Shown in pieces: positions 8,756 through 17,954 of a stretch of DNA of 64,000 nucleotides (positions are counted from its first letter, which is position 1; the number at the start of each line of letters is the position of its first letter). Source of the DNA: CBDCWQ01 sp965223435 (GTDB taxonomy: Bacteria; Myxococcota; Kuafuiibacteriia; Kuafuiibacteriales; Kuafuiibacteriaceae); NCBI GenBank assembly GCA_965223435.1, contig CBDCWQ010000020.1, forward strand, positions 186,001-250,000, read 5' to 3'. The notes under the pieces were generated by a model. The model made no database searches, was not told the origin of the DNA, and worked only from the letters and a program-made list of their open reading frames with translations. Both the position numbers and the translations under genes were made by a program.

Positions 8756-9985
8756 TCAGGGTATAGATGAGGCCGGGTTCGGTGATTCGATGGGGGGCCG
8801 CGCACGTTCTTGGAGCCACGGTTGGAGTTGGTCTCCTGAAATCCACAGCAGGGCAGCGATATAGCCCAGGATCGCGATGACGGTCGCAATGGCCAAGAAG
8901 ACATGGAGCGCATTCTTGGGGGCGTCGACCACCTGGAGTCCCTCACTCCCCGGGGAAATTGCTTCGCTGGTGCCGAAGGCTGCAGGGACTTCTTTGGTGG
9001 GGGCTAGTGGGGTCGTTGGCGTGAACTGGACCACTTCCGAAGGAGAAGGACTCGTTTTCAGATCCCCTGACGGTGGGGCCGCCGAGGGTTGTGGCTTTTG
9101 GGGCGGGTCGCCAGAAGGCGCCGGGCCCTCGGGCGGGCTGACGATCGTGGCGTCTTGGGCCAAGCCCTGGTGGGTCGGTTCAAGATCTTCGCTTTCGAAT
9201 CCGTCGAGGGGTTTGACTGAAGCGGGACCAGGATCTTGAAACAGAGGTTCGTCTCCGAGGGCCAATGTTTCCGCCGAGAGTCCGCCCATTCCGAAGAGTG
9301 GAGCGGGTTCTTTGAACCCTGGAGCCGGGCTTTCGAGGATGGCTTCATACACTCGACCAGGCTGGGTGGTATCGACGATGGGCTCGTCGATGGTCGCCAG
9401 TTCGCCTTGGCGTTGCGGTAGGCCCGGAATTTTTTTTCGGCGGATGACCTGGGTCACTTCAACGCTGCGGAGGGGCGCCGCCGGGGGGTTGGATGAGAGC
9501 CCGAGGTCTTTGGTGAGCGTGGTCAGGAGTTCAGGAAGTGCATCGTCTTTTGACTTTGGCTCTGTCTGGCTCGGGTCGGCATCGAGTGGGGGTTGGTCGT
9601 TCTTGGATTCGGGGGTGAGGGAACGGCTCTTAAGAAGCGCGGCGGCGCGGCTGGGGGCGCCGGCCTCGACGAAAACTTTGCCCAAAAACCGCATGGCGCG
9701 CCGGTGATTGGGATCGAGGGCAAGCACGCGCTGAAGTTCGACGTAGGCGACTCTGCTTCGACCCAGAGCCAGCAATGCCGCTGCCCGCTGAACGCGGCCC
9801 TCGACGTTGGTTGGTGCCAGGGCGATTCCGTGCTCGGAGATTCGGAGGGCTTCGCTGCTGTGACCGCGGGCGAGAAGAGCCACCGCCAGCTCCGTGAACT
9901 CGCCCGGGCCCGGATTGTCGCGAAAGCGGGCGATCAGCGCCTTGAGGGCCTCATCCTGTTGCGGTATCTCCGCTGTCGAGGCCAT
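8756..9985 (-). CDS. TPR protein with C-terminal membrane anchor
   Basis: The first 115 residues contain three TPR-like helical hairpins (GEFTELAVALLARGHSSEAL, RVQRAAALLALGRSRVAYVEL, RRAMRFLGKVFVEAGAPSRAA). A long acidic, Pro-rich low-complexity section follows, then a hydrophobic helix (about residues 358-382, HVFLAIATVIAILGYIAALL) and a short tail. This points to a tail-anchored scaffold protein. The specific function is not recognisable. It lies between the sigma-54 activator and csrA on the same strand. Confidence 0.72.
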   Translation of the reverse strand: MASTAEIPQQDEALKALIARFRDNPGPGEFTELAVALLARGHSSEALRISEHGIALAPTNVEGRVQRAAALLALGRSRVAYVELQRVLALDPNHRRAMRFLGKVFVEAGAPSRAAALLKSRSLTPESKNDQPPLDADPSQTEPKSKDDALPELLTTLTKDLGLSSNPPAAPLRSVEVTQVIRRKKIPGLPQRQGELATIDEPIVDTTQPGRVYEAILESPAPGFKEPAPLFGMGGLSAETLALGDEPLFQDPGPASVKPLDGFESEDLEPTHQGLAQDATIVSPPEGPAPSGDPPQKPQPSAAPPSGDLKTSPSPSEVVQFTPTTPLAPTKEVPAAFGTSEAISPGSEGLQVVDAPKNALHVFLAIATVIAILGYIAALLWISGDQLQPWLQERARPPIESPNPASSIP

Positions 9986-10187
9986 TTGGAAAACCTACCC
10001 TATCCCGACCACGAAGCCCACAACCGTCTTTCACGTCGAGGCAACTGGTGGGGAACATTGGCTTTTTCGCGTTCTGGTCTCGCTTTTGTCTGGTTCTTGC
10101 TCGTGATACCGGGTGTTTTCGTGGGGCCGCACCATGACCCGGTCAGCACGGAGACTGGAGGTCCAGGGATCGGTGGTTTTTTGCGGC

Positions 10188-11558
10188 TCACTCCGTTGGG
10201 CGTTCGAGCGCGTATTTTTTTATCCAGCGGTAGATTTGTCGCCGATCCCGGCCAAAGGCCCGGGCTGCGGCGCATACGTTCCAGTCCACTTCATCGAGGA
10301 CTGCAACAAAACTCTCTTTGCTGGTGGGCGCCGGCACGGGCGTTTTTGGCGTCGGACCCTCTTTGTCTGCTGGGGTTGAGGGCGCGTCTACCCACTTGGG
10401 CAAATCGTGTAACTCCAATGGCTGCTTCGAATTGCGCGAGGCCACTTCGTGCACAAAGCGATTGATGGCCCGCAGGTTTTCCTGCCAACGATGCAGGAAC
10501 AGGCGCTCGGCGGCATCCGGGGTGAACTCGAGAGGCTTGTTTGGGTGGGATTTTTTTCGAGCGATCAAAAAATCTTTGTGCAGTCGTTCGACCCATAACA
10601 GCACATCGGCGCGTCGGGCACTCAAGTCTGGAAGGTGGATTCGCCAAAAGGCCAATCTTGCGAACAAGTCCCTGCGGAAGAGGCCTTGCTCGACGTCATG
10701 CTCAAGCTCTCGGTTGGTCGCAGCGATGAGGCGGACGTCGACTGGGATCGGGTCGGTGCGGCCTACGGGAACTACGGCACCTTCCTCGAGTGCACGAAGG
10801 AGCTTGGGCTGAAGCGAAAGGGGCATTTCGCCCAGCTCATCCAAGAACAGAGAACCTTGGTGCGCCGCTCGAAACATGCCTTTTTCGGCATGGGTTGCCC
10901 CCGTAAAAGCCCCTTTTGCGTGTCCAAAGAGCTGGCTTTCGAAGAGCTGGGGTTGAAGCGCAGCGCAGTTCACTGCCACCAGAGGGCCAGAACGTCCACT
11001 CAATCGGTGAATCTCCCTGGAGATAGATTCTTTCCCAGAGCCGGTGGCCCCGCTGAGGAGGACGGGCGAGGGGTCTTTTGCCGCGAGCGCCAGCTGTACC
11101 CGAAGGTGTTGGGTTTCGAGCGCATGGCCCAAAAGGGCGTCCCAGGAGGGGAGGCCGGAACGCACCGTGTCCGGCGCGTCGCCACTTTCGTAGACAAAAC
11201 AGAGGTCGCCCAGCCGCAGGACTGTCCCGGGCCTGAGGGGCGTCGGCTGATCGGGGAAGAGGGTGCGGCCGTTAAGCCAAGATCCGTTTCGGCTGCTAAG
11301 GTCTGTGGCCAGGTGCCCTTGCGTATCGGAACTCCAGTCGATGCGAAGGTGTTTCCTGGAAACCGTGGGATGCTCGACCACCAGTGTGGATGGTCCCTCG
11401 TCGGACCGCCCCACCAGGTGTCGTGGTCGGGTCAACGGAATCACGCGACGTTGGTTCGCGGGGTAGACCAGGTGAATTTGAGCCACTTTTTGGGGCGAAC
11501 GGTCTTGTGCGGGGCGAGCCCGTGAGATGGTTGTCGTCCCTCCGACCGGATTGGGCAT
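10188..11558 (-). CDS. FHA-domain sigma-54-dependent activator
   Basis: This transcription activator has an N-terminal FHA domain (about residues 45-120, GRSDEG, SRKHLRI, SSRNGSWLNG) that senses a phosphothreonine signal, an AAA+ domain with Walker A GATGSGKE, the sigma-54 contact loop GAFTGA and Walker B LFLDELGEMP, and a C-terminal Fis-type helix-turn-helix (AARAFGRDRRQIYRWI). The usual WPGNVREL sensor II reads WQENLRAI. A Ser/Thr kinase gene lies 1.1 kb away in the opposite direction, a plausible source of the signal. No -24/-12 promoter was identified with confidence. Confidence 0.92.
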   Translation of the reverse strand: MPNPVGGTTTISRARPAQDRSPQKVAQIHLVYPANQRRVIPLTRPRHLVGRSDEGPSTLVVEHPTVSRKHLRIDWSSDTQGHLATDLSSRNGSWLNGRTLFPDQPTPLRPGTVLRLGDLCFVYESGDAPDTVRSGLPSWDALLGHALETQHLRVQLALAAKDPSPVLLSGATGSGKESISREIHRLSGRSGPLVAVNCAALQPQLFESQLFGHAKGAFTGATHAEKGMFRAAHQGSLFLDELGEMPLSLQPKLLRALEEGAVVPVGRTDPIPVDVRLIAATNRELEHDVEQGLFRRDLFARLAFWRIHLPDLSARRADVLLWVERLHKDFLIARKKSHPNKPLEFTPDAAERLFLHRWQENLRAINRFVHEVASRNSKQPLELHDLPKWVDAPSTPADKEGPTPKTPVPAPTSKESFVAVLDEVDWNVCAAARAFGRDRRQIYRWIKKYALERPTE

Positions 11559-11644
11559 GGGTGAGAACCTCGCTTCAACCGTGAGTACCCCTATTGGGTT
11601 CGCTTGATCAACGGAATCCGATTGCCAAATGGGATTGGCCCCGT

Positions 11645-12583
11645 ATGATGCCGAATCTAGTGTTTTCTCCCCTCTGGATAGTCCTAGCTGCGGCGCGCGG
11701 CTTGCTGTCTACCCAGCCGGCACTGGACGAGAGGCCCGAGGGCAAGGCTCGCGCGTTGGCCCAAGAGGGTGAAGCGCTGGGGCTGGCCCACAACTACAAG
11801 GGTGCGGTCCGTTCATTTCGGGCATCCTACGCTTTGGATCCGCAGCCGGCCTTGTTGTGCAATATCGGTCTTTCCTACTATGGGATGGACGCCTATACCC
11901 ATGCATATCTATATCTAAGCCGTTGTTTCCAAGCCTCACCAAAACAGCCAAAAAGCGCCCAGCGCGTTTTCTCCTATCTTGCGACTTTCTTGAGTCAAAA
12001 AGAATACGTGCCGCTCTCTTTGGCTGCGGTGCCCAAGACCGCGGCCATCTATCTGTCTCATTTTGGGCCCGAGGAAGCCATCTACGGTCCAGTCATGCTG
12101 TATGTGCCCCTTGGGTCTCAGACCATTTCGGTTGTTGAAGCGGGTTACCGACCCGTGAAGAAAACGATCGCGCTTTGGGACCAAACACCTCATCTAGAAA
12201 CGCTGATACTCGAGCCTGCTCGGGCAGAGGCCCTTCAGGCCGAGCCGAGCGCACACCATGTTGGTCAACCGCAGAAACAGTCGCTGTTATGGCCGTCCGT
12301 GACTTTGGGGGTTGGTGCGGCGAGCGCCATTGCCGGAGCCGTTTTTCATGTGGCCGCTCAGAGTACGAGGAAGAAATTGAAGGGTCCTGACCGGGAGGAA
12401 CACCTGTCGACGTTCAAGGGGCAGCGAGGGGCGGCCATTGGCCTTTATGCCTTGGGTACGCTTACGCTCACTACGGGTGCCTACTTGCTCTGGCGTTCCC
12501 TGGACCGCGATGCGGTTGAGGTGGCGGTGGGAATAGGGCCTTCTTTGACCCAGGGAAGGGTGGCCGTTCGGTGGAGACACTAG
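11645..12583 (+). CDS. Secreted TPR/PEGA-like protein
   Basis: The ATG at 11645 gives a signal peptide (LVFSPLWIVLAAARGLL); the TTG at 11594 would place it internally. A TPR-like segment follows (AHNYKGAVRSFRASYALDPQ), then a PEGA-like beta segment (VPLGSQTISVVEAGYRPVKK) and two hydrophobic helices near residues 225-250 and 275-300. This layout is common in delta-proteobacterial kinase neighbourhoods. The kinase gene starts 63 bp downstream, so the two are likely cotranscribed. Function is unknown. Confidence 0.75.
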   Translation: MMPNLVFSPLWIVLAAARGLLSTQPALDERPEGKARALAQEGEALGLAHNYKGAVRSFRASYALDPQPALLCNIGLSYYGMDAYTHAYLYLSRCFQASPKQPKSAQRVFSYLATFLSQKEYVPLSLAAVPKTAAIYLSHFGPEEAIYGPVMLYVPLGSQTISVVEAGYRPVKKTIALWDQTPHLETLILEPARAEALQAEPSAHHVGQPQKQSLLWPSVTLGVGAASAIAGAVFHVAAQSTRKKLKGPDREEHLSTFKGQRGAAIGLYALGTLTLTTGAYLLWRSLDRDAVEVAVGIGPSLTQGRVAVRWRH

Positions 12584-12646
12584 AATGAACGGAACGCACC
12601 CAACTTCTGTCCGCCTGGTTTTCATGGGCGGAAGTGGGGCCGGGGC

Positions 12647-14329
12647 ATGCCCCAGCTAGAGGGCGACGAGCGTTACTGCCCGTCTTGCGAGCGATCGTTT
12701 ACGGAGTTCGATCACTGCCCTGCGGATGGGACCAAGCTGGTCCGGCTGGCGGCGTCGACATCCTCTTTGGTCGGTCGGACCATAGACGGACGCTTTCTTG
12801 TTCAAGCACGGCTAGGGGGCGGAGGGATGGGAACCGTCTATCTGGCCTGGCAAGCTTCTTTGGGCCGTGAGGTGGCGATCAAGGTCGTTTCTCCTAACCA
12901 GCGCCACGATGCGGCTGCCGCCAAGCGTTTTTTGCGCGAGGCCAAGCTCCTGAGTCAACTGGCGCACCCTCATATGGTCACTGTGCTTGATTTCGGGCAA
13001 ACGCCAGACCATGTGCTGTACCTCGTGATGGAGCGCCTGCAGGGTCGCACTTTGAAAGCGGTCCTTGGCGAAGACGGGCCCTTTGTGCTCAAAAGGGCAA
13101 AACGCATTGCGATACAGCTGTGTGACGCCCTTGAGGCGGCCCACGGCATGTCCATTGTTCATCGTGATCTCAAACCATCCAATATTGTGATTCTCGACGA
13201 GCCGCCCGGGCGAGATCATCTGAAAGTCTTAGATTTTGGTATCGCCAAATCGACGGTGGCGACGACAACCTCAGTGGCGGTGACCCAAAGCGGTATGGCC
13301 CTCGGCACGCCCAATTACATGGCGCCAGAGATGGTGGTTCGTGGCGAGTCTACCGAGCAGAGTGACCTATACGCTTTGGGCGTGGTGCTGTACGAGCTCC
13401 TCGCCGGGAGGCTTCCCTTCTGTGCACGAAATGCCGAGTTGATGATGGCCAAGCATGCCCACGATCCGCCGGAGCCCATGCCCTCGCATGTCGATTCTAG
13501 GATGCAAGCGTTGGTGTTCGCGCTCCTCGAGAAAAGACCCGAAGAGAGAATCGCTTCCGCTGCCGAAGTGCGGGAGAGACTGCAGTGTATCCAGGCCGAC
13601 AGCCCTGTGAAGGACACCGCGGGGGTTTCATTTCAAAGCCATACGGGCACGGCGAGCCTTGCGGGTTCATCGAGGAGACACGCGCTGATGGGAGGCAACG
13701 CGCATGCGGTGTCGCTTTTTGAGCCCCCACCGGTGCTTCGAAGCATGAACCGGCGTCGGTGGGTTGTGGGTACGGTTTTGGGGGTGCTGGTGTTGCTTGG
13801 TGTTTTTGGGGCGCGCTGGTTTGTCGGCCGATCATCAGAGGGGGTGAGGACCGAGCGTGTGCGCCCCGCTCCAGATACACGCGCGGCGCTGTCGTCTTTT
13901 TCGCCCGTACCCCCCGTGCCCAGGGTTGAGACGATCACATTGACGTTGGAAGCGCAGCCCACCGCGCTTGTGCACATCGGCGGGAAACAACAAGGGAAGA
14001 CGCCCCACACGTACACGCGTCCCAAGGGGGATGAACAGATTCAAATCGTCTTTTCGCGTCCGGGCTACCGGCCCGTCGAGATGCGCGTGAGGCCGGACCA
14101 AAACCAAAGAATCTCGGTGGTGCTGACCAAACGGCCCAAAAAGCGCTTGCTTCGTACCCCACAGAGGCGCCGCGCGCGATCGTCTCCTTCTCCCTCGTCT
14201 CCTTCTCCCTCGTCGTCTCCTTCTCCCTCGTCGTCTCCTTCTCCCTCGTCTCCTTCTCCCTCGTCTCCTTCTCCACCCCCTTCGCCGGAACCCACGCGCC
14301 CACCGATTCGTTTTGTGCCGATTCCCTAA
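12647..14329 (+). CDS. Ser/Thr protein kinase with zinc ribbon and PEGA domain
   Basis: The N-terminus holds a short zinc-ribbon-like motif (CPSCERSFTEFDHCPADG). The Hanks-type kinase domain runs from about residue 42 to 310, with LGGGGMGTVY, AIKVV (catalytic Lys), IVHRDLKPSNIVI, DFGIAK and YMAPEM, so it should be active. A transmembrane helix lies near residues 372-392 and an extracytoplasmic PEGA domain near 430-490. The tail is an SPSPS low-complexity run before the end. The domain order suggests an envelope sensor that phosphorylates a cytoplasmic FHA partner; two FHA proteins are encoded within 6 kb. Confidence 0.93.
   Translation: MPQLEGDERYCPSCERSFTEFDHCPADGTKLVRLAASTSSLVGRTIDGRFLVQARLGGGGMGTVYLAWQASLGREVAIKVVSPNQRHDAAAAKRFLREAKLLSQLAHPHMVTVLDFGQTPDHVLYLVMERLQGRTLKAVLGEDGPFVLKRAKRIAIQLCDALEAAHGMSIVHRDLKPSNIVILDEPPGRDHLKVLDFGIAKSTVATTTSVAVTQSGMALGTPNYMAPEMVVRGESTEQSDLYALGVVLYELLAGRLPFCARNAELMMAKHAHDPPEPMPSHVDSRMQALVFALLEKRPEERIASAAEVRERLQCIQADSPVKDTAGVSFQSHTGTASLAGSSRRHALMGGNAHAVSLFEPPPVLRSMNRRRWVVGTVLGVLVLLGVFGARWFVGRSSEGVRTERVRPAPDTRAALSSFSPVPPVPRVETITLTLEAQPTALVHIGGKQQGKTPHTYTRPKGDEQIQIVFSRPGYRPVEMRVRPDQNQRISVVLTKRPKKRLLRTPQRRRARSSPSPSSPSPSSSPSPSSSPSPSSPSPSSPSPPPSPEPTRPPIRFVPIP
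14181..14272 (+). repeat. 15/18-bp tandem repeat coding SPSPS tail
   Basis: Imperfect copies of TCTCCTTCTCCCTCG lie inside the end of the kinase gene and encode Ser-Pro repeats. The unit is a multiple of three, so copy-number change would lengthen the tail without breaking the frame. Confidence 0.85.
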
Positions 14330-14538
14330 CTAGAGTTTGTCGAGTCATCGGACCGTCATTCCCCGTTTTCATTTCCATTTTCGGATGGGCTTCTCGGTCC
14401 TCTGTCGCCCGTTTACTTGGTTTCACGATCTTGGGCTTCGCATACCGGGTTTCGATAGGTTGCAACGCAAGACGATTGGCTACATGCACGCACTTGATTG
14501 ACCTATTGTTCACCAGCTACCATTGGATTTCGGAGCTC

Positions 14539-15612
14539 GTGGGGATTCCGTTTCGCTACCTGTTGTCTGCTTCCTTCGTTCTTTTACTCGGGTGTGGTCG
14601 CTTCGGTTTTAATGCACTAAGCCCCGATGATGCTGCGCAAACATCTACTTCCCCGGGGCCCTCTTGTCGCGATCAACGCCTGAACGAGGACGAGACCGAC
14701 ACAGACTGTGGGGGCCTCTCCTGTCAGGCTTGCGACGATGGCCAGACCTGTTTGGTGGCTTCAGACTGTATATCTGGCGTATGTACAGGCATGGTATGCC
14801 AGGTGCCCGCTTGCACAGATGGCGTTCGCAACGGCAACGAGAGCAAAACAGACTGCGGTGGGTCCTGCTCCCTATGTCCACCCGAACGCTGCGCCAACGG
14901 AGTTCAGGATGAAGATGAAGCCGGGGTTGACTGCGGAGGCTCAAACTGTCGCGCCTGCCCTGTGGCGACGCCGTCGTTTCTCGGGGCTACGGAACATGCT
15001 GAATGCGGCGCGACGTCTCTGGTATTGGAGGTGGGTTCATCGGGTGGATCCGTAGGCGACACTTTGATCGTTCGGCTATCAGCGCGGAGTCTTGGCGGGG
15101 GACTCATTTCCGCCGGCGACACCCAAGGCAACAGCTATGTCCTGGACGCCAAGGCTCATCACACGACGGGTGCCGAAGCCCACGTTGTTGTCCTTCGCTC
15201 CAAGCTCAACTTTGCCCTTACGCCCGCGGATCAGGTGACTCTATCGTTTCCGCGTTCGGGCGCTGTAGGCGCTGTGGCCCACATTTTCCGCGGTCTGGCC
15301 GACGCGCCACCTCATGCCGTCACGCAAGCTACAGGGAAAGACACCACCATCGACATCGCCTTAGAGACAACCGAGCCCTACATCTTCATGTATGGCGCAG
15401 CGACGAACGCAAACAATAGTTCTGACATCCCAGCGGCGGGATGGACTGATCTTGCGACCACGGCGTTCGGTTGTGGGGGCGCCACTCGAGATTTCGATGG
15501 GCGGGGTGCCTATGCCTACATCGAGACGGTAGGGCCCGTTCGGTGGCAAGAAACGCAAGTCCGAGGATCATGGGCCGGAGTGCTCATCGCGTACCGCACG
15601 GACTCATTTTAG
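14539..15612 (+). CDS. Lipoprotein with Cys-rich DCGG repeats
   Basis: A GTG at 14539 preceded by GGAG gives a lipoprotein signal ending in LLLGCGRF; the frame open to 14431 has no plausible front. Three Cys-rich repeats follow (ETDTDCGG, ESKTDCGG, EAGVDCGG, each followed by CxxC), of the type common in secreted proteins of Myxococcota. The remainder (residues about 145-355) looks like a beta-rich extracellular domain of unknown function. It is probably displayed on the outer membrane. No enzyme motif was recognised. Confidence 0.72.
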   Translation: MGIPFRYLLSASFVLLLGCGRFGFNALSPDDAAQTSTSPGPSCRDQRLNEDETDTDCGGLSCQACDDGQTCLVASDCISGVCTGMVCQVPACTDGVRNGNESKTDCGGSCSLCPPERCANGVQDEDEAGVDCGGSNCRACPVATPSFLGATEHAECGATSLVLEVGSSGGSVGDTLIVRLSARSLGGGLISAGDTQGNSYVLDAKAHHTTGAEAHVVVLRSKLNFALTPADQVTLSFPRSGAVGAVAHIFRGLADAPPHAVTQATGKDTTIDIALETTEPYIFMYGAATNANNSSDIPAAGWTDLATTAFGCGGATRDFDGRGAYAYIETVGPVRWQETQVRGSWAGVLIAYRTDSF

Positions 15613-15798
15613 CTCGGCAGGGCGGCCGAAAACGTCGTGACGCGTCGGCCGCCTGCTCCTTCGCCAGACCCTGTACGCGCACCCGTTCCCACCTGGTACG
15701 GCGCTGAAAGTAGGGTTTTTCGATGATCGGGAAAAAGTGGTCCCCCGATCAGATCTTGGGCCGAGGTGACCCGTTTGGATCCATCGGAGGGCAAAAGA

Positions 15799-16623
15799 AT
15801 GACAAATCGAGTCTACAGGGGCGCCGCCACGGTGGCCAAAATGATGGGTGTGTTGTTGTTGACAGGCCATGCGGAGGCGGGATTGCGCGATGCGCGGAGC
15901 GCCTACCGGGTGGAGGTGTTGGTGGGAGGGGCCCCGGCGCCGACTTTTAGGCATCGGGGGGAAACCTATCTCCTTGGACAGCAGGGTGCGCGTTATTTGA
16001 TTCGGGTCCATAACCATAGTCGGCGCCGGGTGGAGGTGGTGGTCTCCGTTGATGGCCTTGACGTTATAGACGGCGGCCGTGCGAACTACGCCCACAAGCG
16101 GGGCTACCTGGTGGACGCCCAGAGCCATGTCGACATCGATGGGTGGCGGCTGTCCAGAGGGAAAGCTGCCGCGTTTCGCTTTTCGAGTGTCCCGGACAGC
16201 TACGCGAAGCGGACGGGTCGACCGCGAAACATTGGGGTTATCGGGGTCGCCGTGTTTCCTGAACGACGGCGGCCCAGGATATCTCGATGGCAAAGAGGTG
16301 CTCCCCCAGCGGCGCCGAAGGCCCCATTTCCGGGTGACGGCGCTCGCACCGAAAGTCCGGCAAAAAGCAGGAGCCAGTCATCTTCGTCGGGTTTGGGGAC
16401 CGCGTTTGGTGAGGCCGTTCACTCTCCCATCACTGAGGTGACCTTCCATCGCCAAAACCCGGTCAAACCGGCATATGTTCTTGGTGTTCGGTACAACGAC
16501 CGCCAGGGCCTCGTGGCGATGGGCGTGGATGTCGATGGTCGAAACCGGGTGCACGCGCGGCAGCATGCGACGCCATTCTCGGACGCCGGTTACGCCAAGC
16601 CGCCGGCAGGCTGGACGCCATGA
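15799..16623 (+). CDS. Secreted protein of unknown function
   Basis: The ATG at 15799 with GGAGGGC upstream gives a signal peptide ending near GHAEA. The mature part opens with YRVEVLVGGAPAPTFRHRGETY and has RVHNHSRRRVEVVVSVDGLDV, a pattern I recall from uncharacterised secreted proteins of delta-proteobacteria. A Pro/Ser-rich linker near residues 165-205 divides it from a second beta-rich part. No catalytic motif is evident. Confidence 0.62.
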   Translation: MTNRVYRGAATVAKMMGVLLLTGHAEAGLRDARSAYRVEVLVGGAPAPTFRHRGETYLLGQQGARYLIRVHNHSRRRVEVVVSVDGLDVIDGGRANYAHKRGYLVDAQSHVDIDGWRLSRGKAAAFRFSSVPDSYAKRTGRPRNIGVIGVAVFPERRRPRISRWQRGAPPAAPKAPFPGDGARTESPAKSRSQSSSSGLGTAFGEAVHSPITEVTFHRQNPVKPAYVLGVRYNDRQGLVAMGVDVDGRNRVHARQHATPFSDAGYAKPPAGWTP

Positions 16624-16702
16624 TTTCAGCTGCTCTGGGGCGGTGGTGAGGATTCGTTTTCACGAAGGAAGAAAGCCTTGGTGTTCGGATGTGCGGCCGG
16701 AC

Positions 16703-17839
16703 TCACTCAGACAGGGGGCCATAGGGCGTTCCAGGCATGGGCTTCGAAAGGTGCTGCTGGTGGAGCTCGGCGAAGGTAAGAAAGAGCGCCACCAAGAGCG
16801 GTCCATAGAAGATCCCGGTGACGCCGAAAACCTGCAGACCTCCGAGGATGCTTAAAAAGATGAGAAGGTTGTTCATCTTGGTGTAAGAGCCGATCAGCTT
16901 GGTCTTGAGGACGTTTTCTACGAGCAAAGCTTGTCCCGTGCAGAACAGAAAGAAGAAGATGGCCGCACTGATTCGCCCCTGAACGAGCAAGAACAGGGTG
17001 GCGGGGATGGTGACAATAGAGACACCGACGAGCGGAAGAAAAGCAAAGATGGCCATGATGGTCCCCCAGAGGACGGGGGACGGCAAGCCGACGATGGCCA
17101 TCGCGATGCCGCCAAGAACGCCCTGCGGAATGCTTCCGAGGCCATTTCCGATGAGAATCGCTCGGCCCACGCCCATAAACTTGGACAAAATGAGTTCTTC
17201 CTCTGCAAGCGGTAAGGGAGAAAGGCGAAAGAGAAAGTTTTTGAGCGTCTGCCCCTCAATCAGAAGGTAGAACACCACGACGATGGTGATCGCAAAGTGA
17301 AAAAGGGCGGAAAACAAGTTCCCCAGAACAGTGTTGACCGATTCGTAAAGAAAAGAAGCCACATCTGCGATGAAACGCGACAAGATGGTTTTTGCATTCT
17401 CGGGAGAGTAGTCGAATCCAAGCGTATCGCTGAGCTTTTTTATGTTGCGGGCGAAAAAACCATCTCCAAATAAGAAGTCATCTACGTGCTCAAAAGAGAT
17501 GGTCTCGCGCGCGGCGCTGTAGGTTGTGGCCGCTTCATGCGAAATGCTCAAAACGAGAAAGATTGTGGGAATCAGTACCGCAACAACAAGGGCCGTACAA
17601 ACCAAGGAAGAGGCCAAGATGGGGCGCCCGCTGAGCTTGGTCAAAAGGCGTCGGTAAACGGGCGTTGTGATGGTCGCAAAAAAAAGGGCAAAGACAAAAT
17701 CGGTGATGTACGAGGACAGGAGGTAAAGAACGGAGGCTGTGGACACGGTTAAAAGAGAAAGAAAAAACGCTCCTCTCAGCTTGCGCCCAAGGCCGGGCGG
17801 TTCTGCGGCGCCTTCTGTGGGAACGTCGCCGTTGCGCAT
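16703..17839 (-). CDS. AI-2E family transporter (TqsA/PerM-like permease)
   Basis: This polytopic inner-membrane protein of 378 residues has about eight hydrophobic helices and the family's central soluble insertion (residues about 100-160). Conserved features include LSGRPILASSLVCTALV near the start, and GLPSPVLWGTIMAIFAFLPLVG and FYGPLLVALFLTF near the end. Members were linked to autoinducer-2 export or to sodium/proton exchange; the substrate cannot be told from sequence. It is convergent with the preceding plus-strand gene and alone on its strand. Confidence 0.9.
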   Translation of the reverse strand: MRNGDVPTEGAAEPPGLGRKLRGAFFLSLLTVSTASVLYLLSSYITDFVFALFFATITTPVYRRLLTKLSGRPILASSLVCTALVVAVLIPTIFLVLSISHEAATTYSAARETISFEHVDDFLFGDGFFARNIKKLSDTLGFDYSPENAKTILSRFIADVASFLYESVNTVLGNLFSALFHFAITIVVVFYLLIEGQTLKNFLFRLSPLPLAEEELILSKFMGVGRAILIGNGLGSIPQGVLGGIAMAIVGLPSPVLWGTIMAIFAFLPLVGVSIVTIPATLFLLVQGRISAAIFFFLFCTGQALLVENVLKTKLIGSYTKMNNLLIFLSILGGLQVFGVTGIFYGPLLVALFLTFAELHQQHLSKPMPGTPYGPLSE

Positions 17840-17954
17840 CGCGGCGAAGAGTAGCGGGTTACCGGCCGTGCTTCAAAGGAAAAGGGCTCGGTGCGGGGCG
17901 CTTTTTGATCCCTCGGTCCACATCCTGAAGCCCCCGGCTTTTTCGGGGAGGACA

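Noticed and set aside
14431..14538. Longer N-terminus for the Cys-rich lipoprotein
   Set aside because: It would place the lipoprotein signal 36 residues inside the protein; the GTG at 14539 is preferred.
17930..17950. Terminator-like hairpin between the AI-2E transporter and GH51 genes
   Set aside because: The T tract points along the plus strand where no gene is transcribed, and the stem has only five pairs.
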